Source: Cylicocyclus nassatus
Lineage: Eukaryota; Nematoda; Chromadorea; Rhabditida; Strongylidae
NCBI GenBank assembly: GCA_958299035.1
Contig: CATQJL010000316.1
Coordinates: 23,599,676-23,663,675 of the forward strand
Length of the DNA: 64,000 nt
Direction of reading: 5' to 3'
Numbering within the stretch: position 1 is the stretch's first letter; every line of letters starts with the position of its first letter. Positions 35,134-48,080 of the stretch are shown here, one piece after another. The position numbers and the translations under genes are program-made. The notes under the pieces were generated by a model. It had not been told where the DNA came from. It did not search any database and saw nothing but the letters and a program-made list of their open reading frames with translations.

Positions 35134-36576
35134 CAGAGGTGCGATAGGTGGAGCCGGCCCCCAAAAAGTAAGGTGGTCCCAGCTACTACTGGCCGGCCAA
35201 AAGTGAAGGTGGTAGTGCCGGACACTCACCTCCCAAAAACTCGACCGGGGGGGGGGGGGGAAAGCATTAACGTCTATCCTTCCAGGTCATTGCCGTACAA
35301 ATCTGCTGGCTGAAGACCTCCGCGGTTGCGACTTCATAGGTTTTGAAGGGTATGTGTTGTTCTACCAGATAGTGAAAGAATCAGTTTGATTTGAGGAGTG
35401 GCCGTCGAGAACGAGAATTTTGAAAAACCTTGCAAATCTTCTCAGTTTTAGGTTGCTTAATGGCAACTGACATTTAAACTCTTATAAATCCGGACTTTGA
35501 AGGTGCGTGATGTTGCGACCTCATAGGTTTTGTATGAGGTCTGCTCTATCAGAATATGTCTTAGCTGTACCGATCCATTATAACGTCGCCGAGATCCAGG
35601 CTCTTAAAAAAGCAGGCAAAAAGCCGTTTTTCAGCTCATAACTTCTTCAGAATTGCATAATACATGTTGCGACTTCATAGGTTGGATTCTCCTCATTAAG
35701 AGCTTTCAAATGATATATAATATGTGGGGGATTCACGCCTCCCACGGCATATGCCCGAGGGTGGAGTACCTCTCTTCACTAATTCTCCACTGGCGGCCTC
35801 CCGCCAATACATTGAAATGGGCGGGGTGGAGAATTAGTGAAGAGGAGTACTATTACTCCACCCCGGGTTAGAGCCGCAACAGTGAATCCTCCACGTATTA
35901 TATATCATCTGAAAGCTCTTGAAGAGGAGAATCTGACCTATGAAGTCGCAACATGTTTCATGCAGTTCTGAAGAAGTTATGAGCTGAAAAATGGTTTTTT
36001 ACATGCTTTTTTAAGAGCCTGTATCTCGGCGACGTTTCAATGGATCGGTACAGCTAAGACATATTCTGATAGAGCAAACCTCACTCTACAAAATCTATGA
36101 GGTCGCAACATCACGCACCTTCAAAGTCCGGATTTATAAGAGTTTAAATGTTAGTTGTCATTAAGCAACCTAAAATTGAGAAGATTTTTAAGGTTCTTCA
36201 AAATTCTCGTTCTCAACGGCCACTCCTCAAATCAAACTGATTCTTTCATTATCTGGTAGAACAACACTTACCCTTTAAAACCTATGAAGTCGCAACCGCG
36301 GAGGTCTTCAGCCAGCAGATTTGTAACAGTGGAATGATTTTTCACTATTTTTCATTATTTTATCATTCGAAATTCTGGTTCTCGGCGGTTGCTGCTTGGA
36401 TCGACCTACTACACAGATATATGCTCTCAATACTTTCTTTTACATTCTTTTTGCTTATTTTTCTCCTTTTGAGCTTTAGCAAAAAAAATTTTCAAACCCA
36501 AAAGTGAAGGTGGTCACCCTGTACCAGCTTAAAAGTGAAGGTAGGCGGAGAATCGGCTCCGACTATAGCACCTCTG
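35134..36576. mobile_element. Foldback hAT-like element, 1.44 kb, 8-bp target duplication
   Basis: Ends CAGAGGTGCGATAGGTGGAG and complement of CAGAGGTGCTATAGTCGGAG are flanked by a perfect 8-bp direct repeat ATTATTAC (35126-35133 and 36577-36584), the hAT signature. Inside, 35285-35770 is repeated inverted at 35845-36330 with few differences, so the element folds into a hairpin of nearly 500 bp around 35772-35844, whose own ends are CTCTTCACTAATTCTCCAC and complement. AAGTGAAGGTGGT repeats occur near both outer ends. No ORF of transposase size. Confidence 0.9.
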
Positions 36577-36739
36577 ATTATTACGCACGAGCTTAAGTAA
36601 CCTGTAGGTAGTATGACAGCAAAAACCACCCGTTCATTGACAAATGCTTTGCTCACCTAAATGGTTAACTTACACGGTAAGAAGTCTACAGTCTAGAATA
36701 TTTTCCACTCAGTATTTGTGGTTGCGGTGCCGAGATTTA

Positions 36740-36850
36740 GGGGGTAAACTTGCGCGTGAAGCCACGCCTGTAATGCCGGCCATTTGCGCGCAAATTTGCG
36801 GCATTGACGGCGTGGTTACTTGTTCGCGCGCATGTTTGGCCGCAAAATCT
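36740..36850. repeat. GC-rich inverted repeat
   Basis: AACTTGCGCGTGAAGCCACG with TAATGCCG is mirrored by CGGCATTGACGGCGTGGTTA and TTCGCGCGC. It carries the same TTGCGCGTGA and AATGCCG words as the copy near 27960, so it is probably another member of the dispersed repeat. Confidence 0.5.
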
Positions 36851-38329
36851 TGGCAGCGCAAGCGCACTATACTAAGCGTAAAATATACTAGACCAGGTTA
36901 GCTTAGCTAATGAGGAAGAATTTGTATGGGTACATGCGCGTCCTTTATCTGAGGTATTAGTCATAGCAGTCTTACCGCAACGAATGCAACAAACACAATG
37001 CAAGCCTGCTGCAGAAGTATGAACGGAGATCAAGTACACTGAGAAAGTGAAGAGTTTGGAATGAATAAAAAGGACCCCTAGAAGTATATTGATTAGCAGA
37101 CATAGATCAGAAAAGCATGAGTTAGAAAAAAAACTATTTTTTTGTAGAATATTATTTGAACTTTTCTTCCAGCCCTTTTGACATCTTATAGTGTTTTGTT
37201 GTTTTAAATTCGAAGTTTGTTAGAAGTTCCGAGCAGTACAGAGAGTGAATGAGGGGGAACAATAAATATTTTTTTACAGCAGGTTCTTCACTACACCAAA
37301 TGATGCATAATAAGACGAAATTTTCTGCGCAAAAAACCTTAAGAAATTGGTATCTGAGATCCACGGACCACACGTTTCTGAAGACAGTGCTCAGAGTTGT
37401 CCGTGCTAGCACGGAGATAGCGCCGTCCTAACACGAAGGTCAATCGATACGGGCGTCCACGTTGGCGTGGCACGGCGCTGGAACACCGACCGTAAACGCA
37501 GTCGTAGGTACTTTCTGCGCAATACAAAAAGACAGAGCTTTGATGGGGAATTAGATTTGAGAAAGCTACCTTTTAAGCATTACCGAATTTTTCTTCTATG
37601 TGCTGAATGCGAATGAGGATAATTCACAAATCGCGCGATACCGTTACTCAGTCATTAAAAAAATTTAGGTTGTTCGTTGTATGTCAAAGAGTTACGATGT
37701 TTCATGAAAAACATCAAACACTAAAAGGGTGAATATCTAGCGGCGTTTGAAAGAGAAGAGATTTTTTTTTGATAACGCAGCTTATCTTGCACTTGAACTA
37801 CGGCAACAGATAAAGATTTCCTATTTCTTCTTCGACTTCAGAGTATAGAAAAATGGTGAAGAATTAAGAATAAACATGCTTCTATATTACAACGCCCATG
37901 AGCTTTGTTCTAGAGAATAGAACTCGTCCATCGCGATTTGAATTGCGCCAAGGCGCGATTACCATAGCACAGACGAAGCCGGAACGAGAAGAATGTGAAA
38001 GGACATGATTCGCTTGTTGCTTGGTTATTTATCGTCACTGTGCCTACAGGAGAGCGATCAATCAGCCGAGAGGCTGTCGTTCTGATGTCGGTGGTCGCAG
38101 TGGGCGATGGCACCGACGAACGGACGACGGCGCCAGAGTGCGAAGTGTCTCCATCGAATCGAATGGATCGATGCCGAAAAACGACCGAGCGTCGGGCAAA
38201 ATCGCGGCGAGCGGCGAATCGCGCGAAAACGTCAACAAAAAGCTAAAGTAAACGAGTCATACAAGTGAGTGGGACATGTGTACAGCTGCCGAGCAGCGAA
38301 TCGCCAGCGGGCAGCAGGAAGTTTAGTTT
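36850..38329. other. Interval with GC-rich island near 38000-38250
   Basis: Includes the second copy of the GC-rich palindromic repeat (37396-37490). About 37990-38250 is markedly GC-richer than its surroundings and open in several frames on both strands; plus-strand SVSIESNGSMPKNDRASGK and minus-strand PDARSFFGIDPFDSMETL both look protein-like. I cannot decide whether it is an exon or promoter-like DNA of the gene at 38330. Confidence 0.35.
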
Positions 38330-38506
38330 CTAAGCAGCCATCCCGACAGGCAAAAGGTTTTGATTGATGCGGCGAAAGTTTTCGATGTAGTCGTTGACCG
38401 AGGGGCTTCCGTGGGGATAGTCAAGGACGTTTGAGTACACAGCTGGTTCTCGTACGGCATCGCCAACGAACTGTTCGTCTATTGTCAACTTCGTGGATGT
38501 TGCCAT
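38330..38506 (-). CDS. Small hypothetical protein, 58 residues
   Basis: An ATG-initiated frame with C-ending codons unlike the AT-rich surroundings. It reads MATSTKLTIDEQFVGD... and continues with AVREPAVYSNVLDYPHG, then ends LLPVGMAA and a stop. The composition is that of a soluble folded or acidic protein; no signal peptide or membrane segment. I do not recognise the family. It may be a complete micro-gene or the last exon of a gene with further exons upstream. Confidence 0.45.
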   Translation of the reverse strand: MATSTKLTIDEQFVGDAVREPAVYSNVLDYPHGSPSVNDYIENFRRINQNLLPVGMAA

Positions 38507-41500
38507 TCGAAAATCATTCGGTTTACCAAGAGAAAAAAATAACATGTTTTACATTTTTACTTCATTTGTTTATACTTTCCCGAAGAATATAATGATTGGG
38601 ATCGACGTAGAACTTTTCCTTCATTTTCTAAACTTTTATATTTTCACATTTTTCAAAATATGACCTAAATTTCTCTTTCAGCTTTTACGCTTTTATGTTT
38701 ATACATATTGTTTATACGTTTTTTATATGTTTATATACCTCTATCGTAGAGTAGAAAATTGTGCGACTTGTCCCTAACCTAAAAATTTATGAGCCACAAA
38801 ATAACCGAGATTTACTGCTTTTTCATGACCGATACTTTAGACTTGAAGGCGGAAACAAATATGGACTTTAGCGGGACTACAAGAGAGGGGAGATGAAAAA
38901 ACTAAGAAAGAAACAACACTTTAAAAAGTAGTTAAAAACAGAAAAGTATCAGTCGCAGCCTATCCTGAGCTTTGACTTTTGCGAAAAAAATCAAAAATAG
39001 AGAGTGATAAATTATTGCAAAATGAGTTTTTCAAAACTATCTAACCACATCATTGAAAGGAAGATTACCCATACACTGGACACAAGTAAGAAGTATTCAG
39101 CGGAATCTATACTCGCTTTAAATTCAAAAAATAAAGAAAAATGCTCTTTCCTTGAATCTTATTCGAAGAACTCTACTGCTGCGGGATGAAGATTCACTCA
39201 AAAACTGCTAAGCACTCGATTAATCAGAAGAAAGCGGGAGAACTTGTAGTGCACGTCGTCAGAACAAATGAGGTCGGGCTTAGGCTAAGTGATATAAATT
39301 GATCTATAATACTATGAAGTTTTTGAATAAAAATGGGCTATTAGCAGAGGATTGCAAAGCCTTTGGGAAAGGGATAGTGAGGTAGGGTCTTTTCACAACA
39401 TTTTGCATTTTTTGAAAATAAGAATTATTGCTTAGACGACATGCTTTTTCCTATAATAGAGATGAACACATGTTTGAGAGCAACCGCAACTATTTATACA
39501 AAAATGAAATCAAAAATAATTGTAAAATAAAATAATTGTTTCTGCATTCTTTCTTTTTAATGGCGCACCTCGAGTGCATATAATAAATAAATATCTAAAT
39601 AAATAAATAAAATAGCAGAATGATAGTGAAGGAGAATGAAGCCCGGACGACAAGCCGAATTTGTTCGAATGCTTCCACGTGGAGGCAATATCGTGAATCT
39701 ATGCAAAAACGCCAGTACTAGCAATGTAGTGTTTTTGCAAGAAATTTACTATGTGTTTCACTGTAATAATTTTAAGAAAGTTTTGAAAATCGCTGACAGG
39801 ACAGACTGACAAGACAACAGGTGACTCTTACTACTGTTCGGTGCCTAAGACCTTCAACAGAACCTCTGATGTGTTGCCATTAGGTCGCCAGTTGGATGAT
39901 TGATAAGTTCAGTTATGTTTTGCGAAATCACCAGGCTTTTTTTTGTTTGAGATAAAGAAGTGGGGAAGGGGATGAAGAATGAAAAATAGCTCGCTATAAA
40001 TAGATTACGTTGGATATGATCGTGAAAAATCGAGCAAGGACATAGCTCAATTTAGATACCAAAGCATTTTAGACAAATAAAGAGAATAAAGAAGCTCTCT
40101 CTCTTTTCCACCAAAAAGTTTCCGAACATCTTAGGACAAAACTTCAGAAAAATTGATTTGAAATTTCTCTTTGATTATGATGCCACCGATAAATACGGAT
40201 TAATATCAGAAAATCATTTTCAATTCTGATAATGAATTGGAATTCTCTCAAGCTTTCCACAGAAAATATGAATAGTCTAACAAAGCAAATGGTGCGGCAG
40301 TGGTTCGAAAATTGAATGTGGAACGATCAGTTCTTATCAAGCGTTCTTTTTTGATAATCTGGTGTTTTTTCAGAGATTATCTAATTCTCGGTTCAGCACA
40401 TCAAATCACAAAATAGCTCAATTGGCTACCTGCTCTGATTGTGAAAAGCAATCCATAAATCTTGACTTTAACATTCTCAATAGTTCGAGGTGGAACTAAT
40501 CCAATTTACTTTGTTTTTCACTTTATTCTCTGCCCTTTTCACGTAGTACTTCCTACAACTCACGATTCTTCGAAGCAAAGTGCATTACTCGAAGGAGAGC
40601 AAGTTCCTTCAATGTTTTTTTACTCATTTCTTTGCAGGATCTTTACGTCAAGTTTTTACAGAATTCCTATTTGCCATGAGATATAAGGTGTGTGTGGAAT
40701 TCCTTAGCACACTACTTAAGAAACCATATTCAAATATCAAAAATCCGAGCGAAGTAGTAATTCGTCATGTTCCTTTTTCATGCTGTTTTAGACTCCAAAA
40801 GAAAGAAAGACACTAAAAAGGAGATAGGAAAAGTGAACGAAGTTTATTCACAAAAACATTCACAGTTTATTGCGCCAAATCTGATACGATGTTTATTAGT
40901 GATGAAATCATATAGACGTTTCCCATAATGAATGTATTTAGCACTCACATCAAATCTTTACTAATCGATAAGGGAAATAATCTTTCAATTTTTTCCTTAC
41001 ACCGTGGCTCACTTGAAACGAAAAAATAGACACATGTCAGTAAATTTATAGAGTTGATAGAGGCTGAGTAGAGATTATCAAGCTCTATCTTCAAGATTTG
41101 AAAGTGGCATTCAAAAGGTAGTTCAGTAAACAAAGGTTAAATGTCTGATTTGTGGTGATTGAACTCTATAAAACAATACATAATAATTTACGGAAGACAA
41201 ATGCACATATCATTTTTGATCAATCATCGTTTCGACTTTGATAAACTGGTTGCTTAGTGAATGACTAGCTTCTTATTGTTTTGACATTGTGACCAGCGAT
41301 GTTCTCTTCCTTGTCTAGGACTTCATAACAAGATTCTTGAATAAATATGCTTGAAAAGACAGAAAAAAGCTTCTTTAGTAAAGAAAATCGGAATGATAAA
41401 TAGTTTTAATGTATGGCTTCTATACGAATAGTAGACAGTCACGTATTTAAAGTGCAGAAACACGGAAATCATAACAATCAGACGACGTTCGGCTCCGACA

Positions 41501-42408
41501 ACGGGCAGCTGCGATGTTCGCAATGAAAACCAAGCATCGATCCCGTCATTTAATATGCGACTCCCCTGCCAGCGCAGCACCATGGAAATGCGGAGCGAAT
41601 GCCCTCGACACAAGCACCCATGTGAGGATATCAAGCCATTCACACTGATACGTTGCAAGCAGACGAGTACGAGTAAATTCATAAGAAAAAAAATATGGAG
41701 TAGGGGATCTGTGGATTTTCCAACTAGCCAAACTGCAAAATATCGTCGATTCGTTGACCGCACGGAGTGGACATCACTGCGGAGCACGCGCCCAAGGTAA
41801 ATCGCTTGCCCCAGTACAAATTCGCCATTGTACAAATCTCAGACAACCAACTGACCGAAAGTTCCGCAGCACTTCAGTAACATTTCTGCCGGGTCATTAG
41901 CGGAAACCCTGTGAAGGTACTGTGAAAACGCCGCGATTCTACAGCATTTCCGCAGCGCTTTGTGGAAAATGCTGCGGAAGTTCCGATTTTTGATCTATTT
42001 TCTGCGGAAACCTCGCATTTTGGAGCTTGCACATTCTCAGTGGTCAAGAGTGCTGCGAAACTGCTGCAAATTCCGTTTGTTCTGCGCAAGTTGCGGTGAA
42101 TTGTGTAAGAATAGTACTCTCGCAACATTTTAGCCGCGTCGCACGTCGTCCGCAACGTTTGAGCAGCCCCTGCGGTTAACAAATCGACGATACAATGATG
42201 GTTGTGCGTACAGCAGTCATGAAGATAGGGTCCAATGACATGAAAACTGAAGTCTCAAATGTTATTAAAATAATCTTTGGTTTCATATCAAGCCTATTAA
42301 ACGTTTAAAGAGGAGTAGAGTTAAAGCTCGTAGAGGCGGAGAGAGCTTTCAAGCGAGGTGAAAATCTTCACCGAGATTTTATTGGTGTACATGTGCAGAT
42401 GTAATAAG
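38507..42408. other. Large interval without supported gene
   Basis: A short AAAT-type microsatellite lies at 39580-39612. A region at 41874-42180 is rich in TTTCCGCAGC/GCTGCGGAA words, including a hairpin at about 41950-41985, and may be another decayed repeat. A 170-codon minus ORF at 41323-41835 has no family features. Confidence 0.4.
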
Positions 42409-42799
42409 CAGTGGCGGACCGAGGGAGGGGGGGGGGGGGCGGGGGGGTGGGCGCGCCCCCCCCCCCCCCGAGAATGGGTCGCGAAATTTTTTAAACTTAC
42501 CTATATGGGTTGTAAAAATGTGCAAATGACTTGTTTGCACTTAAAAATAATTAAAATAATTTTTAAAATTTTTTAAAAATTCATTTTAGCCTTATAAAAA
42601 AAATTTTTTCGGGGGCGTGGCGTCAGCCACGCCCCCTTTTTCCAGATTTTAGGGGTCGGGGACCCGCAAAAATTTTGAGAAGCACCCCAAAAAATTTTTC
42701 GGAGTGCGTGGCTAACGCCACGCACCTTCTTTAGAAAAAAAATTTTTTTCGCCCCCCCCCCCCCCTCCCCCCCCGAAACAATCTCTCGGACCGCCACTG
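42409..42799. mobile_element. hAT-like MITE with 8-bp target duplication
   Basis: 391 bp, with ends CAGTGGCGGACCGAGGGAGG and complement of CAGTGGCGGTCCGAGAG, flanked by a perfect 8-bp duplication GTAATAAG (42401-42408, 42800-42807). Long G and C tracts lie just inside both ends, with GGCGTGGC/GCCACGCC hairpins in the right half. The internal TGTGCAAATGACTTGTTTGC stretch has a diverged relative at 48950-49135. Confidence 0.9.
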
Positions 42800-42807
42800 G
42801 TAATAAG

Positions 42808-43449
42808 GTATGTATAATGTTCAGCGGTCGAAAATCTCTTTTATCAATATATAAATTAATGTAGATCATACAATATGATAAAAAATGAAAGTAAAATGAG
42901 ACGGACAGAACATGTTCCCTCTCATTGTTTCTTGCGTTGGAATGGAAGCTTCAATGATTTCTTGACTCCTCTCAAAACTCTTGTAAATAGTAAGGCTCAT
43001 AATCAGGCAAAAACCTTCTCGAAATCCGTCAAACAAGCCCATACTTCGTGATTAGATGTCCAAAAACTTATTTCCTTACAATAATAACCGATATCTCCTC
43101 GAACTTTACACATTGCTATGCAAATGGTACGAGTATGGTATACGAATCAAAGTGCTAATTAGTTTTCTCAAACAGTGCACTCTGATTTTACGAAAAATAA
43201 TTTAACGACGCATCACCCACATACGATACATATGAACTTTATGAAGAGGCACATATAAAAGGCAAAGGGACAGTTGGAGGTGCATTGGGTCTACCCAATC
43301 GCTATGTCAATAAATCAACAAATAGATAAACTACGCATTAAAAGCTTTTCCTACAAAATAAAAGGAGGACAAAACTCATGCTGCGATCGCTCCGAGTTTT
43401 GCATACAGTAGAAAAGGACTATGCAACCGTGGAAATAAGATTTGGGGGA
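42808..43449. other. Gap downstream of the dehydrogenase
   Basis: No gene seen. It should hold the 3' UTR and polyadenylation signal of the minus-strand acyl-CoA dehydrogenase. Confidence 0.4.
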
Positions 43450-46400
43450 TTATGACATAGCGATATGTTCGTTCATAAGGAGATCACGTCCGATGATCAA
43501 TCGCATCATTTCATTCGTTCCTTCCAGAATTTCATGCACCTAAACTCAACTCATGATATATTTAGTAAAAAGGAATAAAACAAATCGGATATACTCATTC
43601 TCCCATTTTTTCTACTACAGAGATAGTTCCATGAACTTAGGGTCATATTCGTATTAGGCTCTAAATTTAGTGCCTAATACGAATATGCGTGATAGATTTG
43701 ATGCGTTGTAGTGTTCTTGCGTTGATAACAACATATGTGCGTCATATGACAATGTGCGCCCTATGGGCATCTTTAACACGCAGGCGCAGACAAGTCGACA
43801 TTCACAAGCATAGTATCATCCTTTCCATGACTAGGAGACGCGTGACCGCATTGCTGACATTGTCTTGACATGTTTGAGTTTGTTCTTCTCTGCTTTAAAG
43901 GCAGCGTCCGGGCAAAACCTCGACTTCCATGTTTCTAGCGTTTCTTGCTTTTTCGACGCCCCTGAATCTAAATCCGAACCGAGAATTGCTTGAAATCTCC
44001 AAAACCCCCGTTTCTGGAACCCTATTTCAATAATCGCGGACGAGTGTTCCGAAATTTATCTGGTGTAGTGACACGTGAAAACATGTGTCAAAGGTAGAAA
44101 CACTGCGTGTAACGACACGTCAAAGGGGCGCATCAAACATGTAAGCTCGTCTTCGTAGGCGTAAGGGGAGCGGAAGGAGGAAGGGGAGCGGCACTTGACC
44201 CGCCCACCTGACTTTCAGAATTCACATTTTCGGGGCGGACTTGCTGTTTTGTCTTAGTTGAGGGGGACCCTGTCGAAATGTGACAGCATCTGAGGTAGGT
44301 CAATTTTGCCCGGACGCTGCCTTTAAAGAGTGAATAAACCTGGACGAGATAAATGACAAGTATAAACCTGCTAAGGACACGATTAAGCTTGTTTATACAA
44401 TTGTGCAATGTGGTCTCGCGTCTCCTAGTCATAGAATGAATGATATGCGTTTTCGCGCATGCGTTGTCGTCACCGCAGATGCACTATTGACTACTGAACT
44501 GGACTCATTTCGAATTTTTTGAGTTTTCCAATGAAATATACGGAGATACACCTACCCGTAAATCGCGCAAATATTGTTGTAGGGGATAGTCTTTCAGATA
44601 CCCGTATCCGCCAAACATTTGCAAAGCTTGATTCACAATCTGTAAGAGCGGAATTTCCTAACGTATAACTGCGATTTCAAACCAACAATACCTGTGAGCA
44701 ATTTTCCGTAGCATGAAGTTTTGCCATGGCACACAAAGCAGCTTTATGGATGCTATCTGCATCAAGGTGCCGAGCGGCATCTCGAATCATCAACCTATAA
44801 ACAAAAATGTGTTGATTATTGGATTATTAAAAAATAAAATCAATCATAGTGGTAAAAAACCGAAATTTTTTGCATAGTTCTCACACCAAATTGAAACAGG
44901 TCCCACCTACTACTTTGCAACTTAGTCGCAATTTCTGCCAATTTAAACTGATTCCATTGAAACTCGGAAAGTGGTTTGCCGAATTGTTTTCGCACCTATA
45001 CCAAACATTTCAGCTGTTCAAGCACAATATAAATATTATATTCACCTTTAACTGATCGATGGCTAAATCTATACTCTGTTGTGCAGCTCCTAAAGAACAA
45101 CTAGCAATATTTATTCGACCTCCATTCAGACCAGCCATGGCAATATTGAATCCGTGATTATCGGGACCAATTTGATTCGTCACTGGGACCTGAAAGGCAC
45201 TTTAAATGCTAATTTTGCGTTACATTGTATTCATAGAGCTAGCATTTTCTTTTGTAAAAAGGAGCAAGCAATTACGTCCAAAAATAACGCTTGATTTTTG
45301 AATGCGACCTACATGACTTTTGAAATACGCAATGAACTTCGGTGATTTGAATTTTACACAATGGTATTCAATCTGCTTCATTTACAAAGAAATACTGCGG
45401 GGTGTGACTATGTAGTTCCATACCCTCATCTCAAAGAATTTTTATGGCTTTCCCCCTCGAAAAAACACCGGCCGTTACTGACTGCAAACAGGGATTTTGT
45501 AACATATAGAACTGCCCAGGTATCACTTACCTTGACGTCCTCAAAGGAAAGAATTCGAGTTGGTTGAGTATTCCATCCCAATTTCTGCTCTTTCTTCCCT
45601 TGTGTAAACCCTTCCATACCATCCTCTATCAACAAACAAAAGATCCCTTTTGCTCCTGATTGTCCCTCGTGTCGCACCATAACTACATAACTGAAAGATC
45701 GTTTCAAATGGTCCAGATGGGTAAACGGAAAGCCTTCTGTTTTTTTTGGCAGGGAAAGACAACTCTGCAGGAAAGCAGATCAAAGTTTCGATTTTTTGAT
45801 CTACCACAAATTAGCGAGATTCTAGCAAAATTCAAAAAATCAGAAGCAATATTATTCAGAAAAATATCATAACACTTCTGAAGGTAAATGCGCAGCGATC
45901 GCAAGTTATCCGCGCATCTCTCAAAAACGACTTCTTTTTTCAGAATCAGGCGCATCGAGACCGCGCCGCATCAGAAGGCGCAACAAGTCCATTGTCTGCG
46001 ATAGCGACTCGAACGTACATTTTAGACGATCCCGCTCCGCTGATAAATGCTTTTGAACCATTAACAACATAGTAGTCGCCTTCACGTCGGGCTATAGTAC
46101 TCAAGCTAGCTGCATCGGACCCTAAAATGGCTCATATGAATTTCAAAGTCCATAATTTCCAGCTGTACGAAAATGTGGTAGACTGTGAGATGTTCACAAT
46201 TAACAAGCTAACATTTCGAAAGCATTATAGAATTCATTTGCTGATGCTTCTACCACAAATTCCTGGTTGCAAATACTTTCCTGAATATCCTACCATGCCA
46301 TTTCAGTTACATGTAATTCTTCAAGATTGCCATCTAAGCAGGTTCTATTTTCAGAAAATGGTAGAAAAGGAAGCGAATTTTTCAAACTGTTGGAAGCCAG

Positions 46401-48080
46401 AACGATTGGTAAATGACTAATTTGCATCTAGACTGCACATTTCCTCACATTTTTGCAGCAATTCTTACGCTTCATGCGGCACAAAAGTCTGGATCACAGG
46501 GATATGCAAGGCGAACACTTAATTCTGTTACCATTTCATATATCTCATAGATGAAACAGTAATGAATACAGACTTCTTTCATGGAAATGAGAAGTATTCA
46601 GAATTTCGACAAAAAATCTTCTTGCTATGCTTCAAAGGCGGAAAATTGCAACTGCGAGCTTTCCATCTCTCCTTGGCCTTCTATATGCGCTGAGCCCACG
46701 GCAAAGCTTGAAAAGTCAAGAAATTGCGTTTCATGGTCTTTCCCCGTCTGAGAAATTGCTGGAGGGAATGATCGAGGAATTGCCAACTGAGTCGCGATTG
46801 GCTGCCTGAGCCAATCAGCCAATTGCTGCCAGAATAGGTGGAGTACGTATCCTGCAGCCAGTAGCTGTTTTAGCGGATCCCTCGCCCAGCCCCCTCAACA
46901 ATTTCCAAGGCCGAAAAACGCCAAAAACACTTTTGTGACTTTTCAAGCACAGTCTTGGGCTCAGTGCTTCCAGGCCATGTAGGTACAAAAAGCTCGCAAT
47001 CTCAATTTTCCCGAGCCACTACCTGCAAGAAAGCGACAAATTTGAATCTGTACATTTTTCTCATGAAGAAAACAATGGCGGAGAGAGGGAGAGGGGAGGG
47101 CAATAGGAGGAGAAAGTCGAAATGGAGAGTGGGGGGGGCATGCAGATAAAGGTTGCGAAATCATGTAAGTCTTTTGAAGTGAATTTTAAAATTATGCAAA
47201 AGACATGCCTTAGTTGCAAACAAAGTGATGATGATGTATTAGCTTCGGAAAAAAATTATAAGGACATGATTGCTTCCATTCCATTTCAAATCAAAGCTAA
47301 AAGCTTGCGAAAAATGAAACCGAAGTATAGAAAAAGTTTATAAAATGCATTAGAATTTCACAAAAAAGAATAATTTCAACAAAAAAATGTATTTTAACGA
47401 TTTGCAAAACAAAGGAGCTTTTACTCGTGCTCCCCGACAGTGGATAGCAAACCTTACAACTATCCTCCACCTCGTTCTCACCGGAGTTTGGTTCCGTTAG
47501 GCAGTATGAGGAAAGGGTTTCGAACGCAGCCATGCTGGGGATGTATTTTTCTCGCATTTCCTTGGGTCCATAGGTGTCAATCATCCAAGCGCACCTGCAA
47601 CAGCAAAGGCTTTCTTTTTTAATATTCTGCGGAAATATTTTACTAGATAAAGCATCGAGTCTTCGCAAAAATCACAACATAGCGAGCTCCAATAAAGAGC
47701 GAAAAAATAAAGAATAAATGTACTGGATTACTGATGAAACTTTTTGAGATACTTACATATTATGAATGCTCATATAAGCAGCGGTTGAGACACAGCCAGC
47801 TGCCAATTGCTCAAAAATTACAGAAGCATGTAGCCTGGTCATACCACATCCACCGTAATCTTCTTTGCAATAAATAGCACCAAATCCTAACTCTCCTGCA
47901 TGTCTCATCATCTCTACGGGGAAGTATTCCTGAACACTAGCATCAGAAAAATAAAAGGATGTGTAAGCAAATTCCTGACCTCTTTGTCCCACTTCGCCAT
48001 ATTGGGATACATTTCCTTACGTGCAAAATCGCGAGCAACTTTCTGCACTTCAACAACATCAGCATCTAGACCGAGAGAAG
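43450..48080 (-). CDS. ACAD8: Isobutyryl-CoA dehydrogenase-like (ACAD8 family), first exon not found
   Basis: Ten joined exons (minus): 48080-47980, 47929-47757, 47594-47482, 46121-46019, 45690-45531, 45189-45046, 44995-44907, 44794-44692, 44639-44556, 43539-43450, about 386 residues with consistent phases. Mitochondrial FAD flavoenzyme that oxidises isobutyryl-CoA in valine breakdown, passing electrons to ETF. Evidence: [14 protein letters not shown] near the N-terminus, [14 protein letters not shown] (FAD/substrate loop), [42 protein letters not shown], and [12 protein letters not shown] whose first Glu after Leu is the catalytic base. The pattern matches ACAD8 best; a short/branched-chain relative is possible. 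The missing first exon must supply the mitochondrial presequence and end in phase 1. Confidence 0.92.
43893..44328. mobile_element. MITE in the last intron of the dehydrogenase gene
   Basis: Ends CTTTAAAGGCAGCGTCCGGG and complement, 436 bp apart. A second, outer inverted pair, ATGACTAGGAGACGCG (about 43829) and CGCGTCTCCTAGTCAT (about 44416), encloses it, so it may have inserted into an older palindromic element. A solitary TTTAGAGGCAGCGTCC near 9802 could be a truncated relative. Confidence 0.75.

Noticed and set aside
41323..41835. 170-codon minus-strand ORF
   Set aside because: No family resemblance, irregular composition and no partner exons.
46127..46420. 97-codon plus ORF inside the dehydrogenase intron
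   Set aside because: No motif and opposite to the host gene; treated as chance.
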